A DNA stretch of 64,000 nucleotides from Pseudomonas sp. Irchel s3b2 (lineage in GTDB: Bacteria; Pseudomonadota; Gammaproteobacteria; Pseudomonadales; Pseudomonadaceae). The stretch covers positions 1 to 64,000 of the forward strand of contig NZ_FYEB01000019.1 of the NCBI RefSeq assembly GCF_900187445.1. The letters are read 5' to 3'. Below are positions 60,601-64,000 of this stretch, in pieces. Made by a program: the position numbers and the translations under genes. Every line of letters starts with the position of its first letter. Within the stretch, counting starts at the first letter, position 1. The notes under the pieces were generated by a model. The model was not told the DNA's origin, made no database searches, and saw nothing but the letters and a program-made list of their open reading frames with translations.

Positions 60601-63600
60601 TCTGCCATTCGAACAACTGCTCGAAGCCTTCCCGCAGGCCCGCGAACAAGGCCTGTTCCAAGTCATGTTCAACCACCAGCAACGTGATCTCAGTGCATTG
60701 CGCCGCTTGCCGGGACTGCTCGCCGAAGAGCTGCCGTGGCACAGTCGCGAAGCCAAGTTCGACCTGCAATTGCATAGCGAAGAGGATCGCAACGGTCGCC
60801 TGAGTCTGTCGTTCGACTACGCCAGTGAGTTGTTTGACGTAACGACTATCGAGCGACTGGCCGAGCACTTCGCCAACCTGTTGCGCGATGTCTGCGAGCG
60901 TCCGCAAAAATCCATCGGCGACCTGCAACTGCTGACCCCGAGCGAGCACGATCAGCAATCCGCCTGGAGCGCCGCACCGTGCACACCGGCCAGCCAGTGG
61001 CTGCCGGAGTTGCTCAACGAACAAGCGCGCCAGACCCCGGAGCGCACCGCGTTGCTGTGGGACGGCGGCAGCCTGGATTTTGCCGAACTGCACGCCCAGG
61101 CCAACCGTCTGGCGCATTACCTGCGTGACAAAGGTGTCGGCCCGGACGTGTGCGTGGCCATCGCCGCCGAGCGTTCGCCGCAATTGCTGATCGGCTTGTT
61201 GGCGATCATCAAGGCTGGCGGCGCTTATGTGCCGCTGGACCCGGATTACCCGGCCGAGCGCCTGGCCTACATGCTCAGCGACAGTGGCGTCGAGCTGCTG
61301 CTGACCCAAACCGAATTACTCGATCGCTTGCCGGCCACCGACGGCGTCAGTGTGATTGCCATGGACGCTCTGCATCTGGAGAACTGGCCAAGCCATACGC
61401 CGGGCCTGCACCTGCACGGCGACAACCTGGCCTACGTGATTTATACCTCCGGTTCCACCGGTCAACCGAAGGGCGTTGGCAATACTCATGCGGCGCTCGC
61501 TGAACGGCTGCAATGGATGCAAACCACCTACCGCCTGGACCACACCGATGTGCTGATGCAAAAAGCGCCGATCAGTTTCGACGTGTCGGTGTGGGAATGC
61601 TTCTGGCCACTGATCACCGGTTGTCGCCTGTTGATCACCGGCCCCGGCGAACATCGCGATCCGCAGCGCATCGCGCAACTGGTTCAGCAATACGGTGTGA
61701 CTACTCTGCACTTCGTGCCGCCGTTGCTGGCGTTGTTCATCGACGAACCACTCAGCGCCGAATGCACCAGCCTGCGTCGAGTGTTCTCCGGCGGCGAAGC
61801 CTTGCCCGCCGAACTGCGTAACCGGGTGCTGGCGCGACTGCCGGCGGTGCAACTGCATAACCGCTATGGCCCGACCGAAACCGCGATCAACGTCACTCAT
61901 TGGCATTGCACAACGGCTGATGGCGAGCGCTCGCCGATTGGCCGGCCATTGGGCAACGTGCTGTGCCGCGTGCTCGACAATGACCTCAACCCGGTACCAG
62001 CCAGTGTGCCGGGTGAACTGTGCATCAGCGGTATTGGTCTGGCCCGAGGCTATCTGGCCCGTCCAGGCCTGACCGCCGAACGCTTCGTGGTCGATCCGCT
62101 GGGCGAGCAGGGCGCACGTCTGTATCGCACCGGTGACCGTGCCCGCTGGACCGCCGACGGCGTGATCGAATACCTCGGTCGTCTCGATCAGCAAGTCAAA
62201 CTGCGCGGTTTTCGTGTCGAGCCGGAAGAAATCGAGGCGCGTTTATTGGCTCAGCCCGGAGTTGCCCAAGCGGTGGTGCTGGTACGCGAAACGGCGGCCG
62301 GTGGGCAGTTGATCGGCTACTACACCTCTACCGATTTCACTGAAGAGGTTGACGCTCAAACCGCACGCCTGAAAGCCACACTGGCCGCCGAGCTGCCGGA
62401 ATACATGGTCCCGGCACAACTCATGCGTCTGGATGAAATGCCCCTGAGCCCGAGCGGTAAACTCGACCGCCGCGCCTTGCCGGAACCACAGTGGCAAGTC
62501 CGTGAACACGTCGAACCGGTCACTGCCCTTGAGCGACAAATCGCCGGCATCTGGCGTGAAGTGCTGGGCCAGACACAGATCGGCCTGCGTGACGACTTCT
62601 TCGCCCTCGGCGGCCACTCGCTACTGGCCACGCAAATCATTTCCCGCACCCGCCAGGCCTGCGACGTCGAGTTGCCGTTGCGGGCGCTGTTCGAGGCCAG
62701 TGAACTGGGCGCTTTTGCCGAGCAGGTTCGCTTGATCCAGGCCAGCGGCAAAACCAACCAACAGCCGCCGATTGAGAAAGTCGACCGCAGCCAACCGGTG
62801 CCGCTGTCCTATTCCCAGCAACGCATGTGGTTCCTCTGGCAGATGGAGCCGGACAGCCCGGCCTACAACGTTGGCGGTATGGCGCGGTTGCGCGGCGTGC
62901 TAGATGTCGGGCGTTTGGAAGCGGCGCTGCAAGCGTTGATCATGCGTCACGAAACCCTGCGCACGACCTTCCCGAGCATCGACGGCGTGGCCCGGCAACA
63001 GGTTCATCCGGACATCCGCCTGCGCATGGATTGGAAGGATTTCACCACGCTGGATGCCGATGGCCGCGAATGGCAGGTACAGCAACTGGCCGATGACGAA
63101 GCCCATAAGCCTTTCGATCTGGAAACCGGACCGCTGCTGCGCGCCTGCCTGGTCAAGACCGCCGAGCAGGAGCATTACTTCGTCCTGACCCTGCATCACA
63201 TCGTCACCGAAGGCTGGGCGATGGACATCTTTGCCCGGGAGCTGAGCGCGCTCTACGAAGCGTTCGTCGATGACCGCGATTCGCCGCTGCAACCGCTGCC
63301 GGTGCAGTACCTGGATTACAGCGTGTGGCAGCGTCAGTGGCTGGAATCCGGCGAACGTCAGCGCCAGCTCGATTACTGGACCGCGCAACTGGGCCGCGAA
63401 CATCCGCTGCTGGAATTGCCGGCCGATCGTCCGCGTCCGCCGGTGCAAAGTCATCAGGGCGAACTGTTTCGATTCGACCTCAGCGATGACCTCGCGGCAC
63501 GGGTTCGTGCCTTCAACGCCCACAATGGTCTGACCCTGTTCATGACCATGACCGCCGCGCTGGCGGTGCTGCTTTACCGCTATAGCGGCCAGACCGATCT

Positions 63601-64000
63601 GCGCATCGGTGCGCCGGTGGCCAACCGCATTCGCCCGGAAAGCGAAGGGCTGATTGGCGCGTTTCTCAACACGCAAGTGCTGCGTTGCCAGCTCGACGGG
63701 CAGATGTCGGTCGGCGAGTTGTTCGAACAGGTTCGCCATACCGTGATCGAAGGCCAGTCCCATCAGGACCTGCCGTTCGATCATCTGGTGGAAGCCTTGC
63801 AGCCACCGCGCAGCGCCGCTTACAACCCGCTGTTCCAGGTGATGTGCAACGTGCAGCGCTGGGAATTCCAGCAGAGCCGAACCCTGGCCGGAATGACCGT
63901 CGAGTACCTGGTCAACGATGCGCGAGCGACCAAATTCGACCTCAACCTGGAAGTCACCGACCTCGACCATCGCCTCGGTTGCTGCCTGACTTACAGCACT
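57623..64000 (+). CDS. pvdL: Pyoverdine chromophore peptide synthetase PvdL (5' part, runs off window)
   Basis: An open frame of 2126 codons to the window end. It starts MTDAFELPSTLVQALQRRAA, with CAGGAAA upstream. Domains: fatty-acyl-AMP ligase-like (about 1-580, with QYTSGSTALPKGV at 167), carrier protein (GGNSIAATQ, phosphopantetheine Ser 611), condensation domain (HHIIADG at 802), adenylation domain (YTSGSTGQPKGV at 1274), carrier protein (GGHSLLATQ, Ser 1666), second condensation domain (HHIVTEG at 1858). This is the PvdL plan: acyl chain, then Glu, Tyr and Dab modules of the chromophore. The remaining modules lie beyond the window. Confidence 0.95.
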   Translation, partial: MTDAFELPSTLVQALQRRAALTPDRVALRFLAETQDEAVVLSYRELDQRARTIAGALQAETSFGDRAVLLFPSGPDYVAAFFGCLYAGVIAVPAYPPESTRRHHQERLLSIISDAEPRLLLTSADLRDALLQINEAPPLLCVDTLDSALAERWIAPALHGDHIAFLQYTSGSTALPKGVQVSHGNLVANELLICHGFGIDLNPDDVIISWLPLYHDMGLIGGLLQPIFSGVPCVLMSPAYFLGRPLRWLEAISEYGGTISGGPDFAYRLCSERVSESALERLDLSGWRVAYSGSEPIRLDTLERFAEKFAACGFTSDSFMASYGLAEATLFVAGSPRGQGIGSLRVDDQALAQNRAEPGDGSPIMSCGISQPEHAVLIVDAVSLEELADNAVGEVWATGPSIAHGYWRNPEATAKTFVQHAGRTWLRTGDLGFLRDRELFITGRLKDMLIVRGHNLYPQDIEQTIEREVEVVRKGRVAAFAVNIEGQEGIGIAAEISRSVQKILPPEALIKAIRQAVAEAYQEAPSVVVLLNPGALPKTSSGKLQRSACRNRLADGSLDSYALFPSEDIASTSETNTGSELQTLIGNIWCQQLSVKHVNADDHFFLLGGNSIAATQVVARLREELGLELNLRLLFEAPTLGAFAAGVARQQQDGGVAQGAIVPLSRSDAMPQSLAQNRLWITWQLDPQSSAYNIPGALHLRGELDEDALRASFQQLIERHESLRTRFFERDGVALQQVIAAGEFNLQVIDISDLPAAEREARAQQIREDEARTQFDLEKGPLLWVTLVRLGDEDHQLLVTMHHIIADGWSMNVLIDEFSRLYAAASQGQSASLPALLTQYADYGSWQRQWLAQGEGERQLAYWKEQLGVDHPTLSLATDHPRSAQHTHSAARHTLRLDARLSDAIRQTAQAHESTSFMLLLAAFQSLLHRYSGQRDIRIGVPNANRPRLETQGLIGFFINTQVLRAEVDSRLPFLKLLAQTRQAALGAQAHQDLPFEQLLEAFPQAREQGLFQVMFNHQQRDLSALRRLPGLLAEELPWHSREAKFDLQLHSEEDRNGRLSLSFDYASELFDVTTIERLAEHFANLLRDVCERPQKSIGDLQLLTPSEHDQQSAWSAAPCTPASQWLPELLNEQARQTPERTALLWDGGSLDFAELHAQANRLAHYLRDKGVGPDVCVAIAAERSPQLLIGLLAIIKAGGAYVPLDPDYPAERLAYMLSDSGVELLLTQTELLDRLPATDGVSVIAMDALHLENWPSHTPGLHLHGDNLAYVIYTSGSTGQPKGVGNTHAALAERLQWMQTTYRLDHTDVLMQKAPISFDVSVWECFWPLITGCRLLITGPGEHRDPQRIAQLVQQYGVTTLHFVPPLLALFIDEPLSAECTSLRRVFSGGEALPAELRNRVLARLPAVQLHNRYGPTETAINVTHWHCTTADGERSPIGRPLGNVLCRVLDNDLNPVPASVPGELCISGIGLARGYLARPGLTAERFVVDPLGEQGARLYRTGDRARWTADGVIEYLGRLDQQVKLRGFRVEPEEIEARLLAQPGVAQAVVLVRETAAGGQLIGYYTSTDFTEEVDAQTARLKATLAAELPEYMVPAQLMRLDEMPLSPSGKLDRRALPEPQWQVREHVEPVTALERQIAGIWREVLGQTQIGLRDDFFALGGHSLLATQIISRTRQACDVELPLRALFEASELGAFAEQVRLIQASGKTNQQPPIEKVDRSQPVPLSYSQQRMWFLWQMEPDSPAYNVGGMARLRGVLDVGRLEAALQALIMRHETLRTTFPSIDGVARQQVHPDIRLRMDWKDFTTLDADGREWQVQQLADDEAHKPFDLETGPLLRACLVKTAEQEHYFVLTLHHIVTEGWAMDIFARELSALYEAFVDDRDSPLQPLPVQYLDYSVWQRQWLESGERQRQLDYWTAQLGREHPLLELPADRPRPPVQSHQGELFRFDLSDDLAARVRAFNAHNGLTLFMTMTAALAVLLYRYSGQTDLRIGAPVANRIRPESEGLIGAFLNTQVLRCQLDGQMSVGELFEQVRHTVIEGQSHQDLPFDHLVEALQPPRSAAYNPLFQVMCNVQRWEFQQSRTLAGMTVEYLVNDARATKFDLNLEVTDLDHRLGCCLTYST

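Noticed and set aside
59357..61309. 650-residue open frame antisense to pvdL
   Set aside because: It is a shadow of a GC-rich third-position-biased NRPS gene. It has no ribosome site, and the plus-strand frame contains all synthetase motifs.

Overview
The window is chromosomal DNA of a fluorescent pseudomonad, most likely of the Pseudomonas fluorescens complex. Three things point there. The right edge carries the pyoverdine genes pvdS and pvdL. Acyclic-terpene (atu) genes lie next to them. Many copies of the short GTAGGAGCGAGGCTTGCC-type REP palindromes sit between genes. Gene density is high and base composition even. I see no phage, insertion sequence, CRISPR array, rRNA or tRNA.

Left third (1-22 kb): a stress and repair neighbourhood whose order matches, from memory, the P. 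aeruginosa PA2850-PA2824 region. It holds a secreted esterase, ohr/ohrR, two LysR regulators around a TauE/SafE transporter, a YcaQ-type DNA glycosylase, class II DAHP synthase, a DEAD-box helicase with a structured leader, tpm, htpX, alaA, msrB, a glutathione peroxidase coupled to the thiol-switch regulator ospR, the hybrid kinase sagS, and an AAA ATPase coupled to free-methionine-sulfoxide reductase. Five genes here handle peroxides or oxidised methionine, or regulate those that do.

Middle (22-45 kb): a BvgS/BvgA-like phosphorelay with a receiver-only partner; dgt; a three-gene YqjD/YqjE-type inner-membrane operon; an ammonium channel; a KefB-type antiporter; a glutaredoxin; a small protein of unknown function behind a near-consensus LexA box; an RluA-family pseudouridine synthase; molybdenum cofactor genes (mobA, moaB, moeA); a YegS lipid kinase; a NarL-type two-component pair downstream of a perfect 18-bp palindrome; cheV; a MOSC protein; ppnP and a DEDDh exonuclease.

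Right third (45-64 kb): atuABCDEF, the citronellol/geranyl-CoA branch, transcribed leftward and divergently from atuR, with two matching 16-bp operators between them. atuG and atuH are not where P. aeruginosa has them. Next come a periplasmic solute-binding protein, a PvdS-box-controlled acyltransferase, pvdS with a Fur box, and the first half of pvdL, which runs off the window with its own PvdS box.

The best leads are: the LexA-box gene at 33735; the deaD start codon enclosed in a 9-bp stem; a near-duplicate motif before ohr and ohrR; orphan palindromes between the dioxygenase gene and tpm and upstream of the NarL-type pair; and the PvdS box before the acyltransferase. All functional calls rest on reading the sequence and recalled family knowledge; no search was run.
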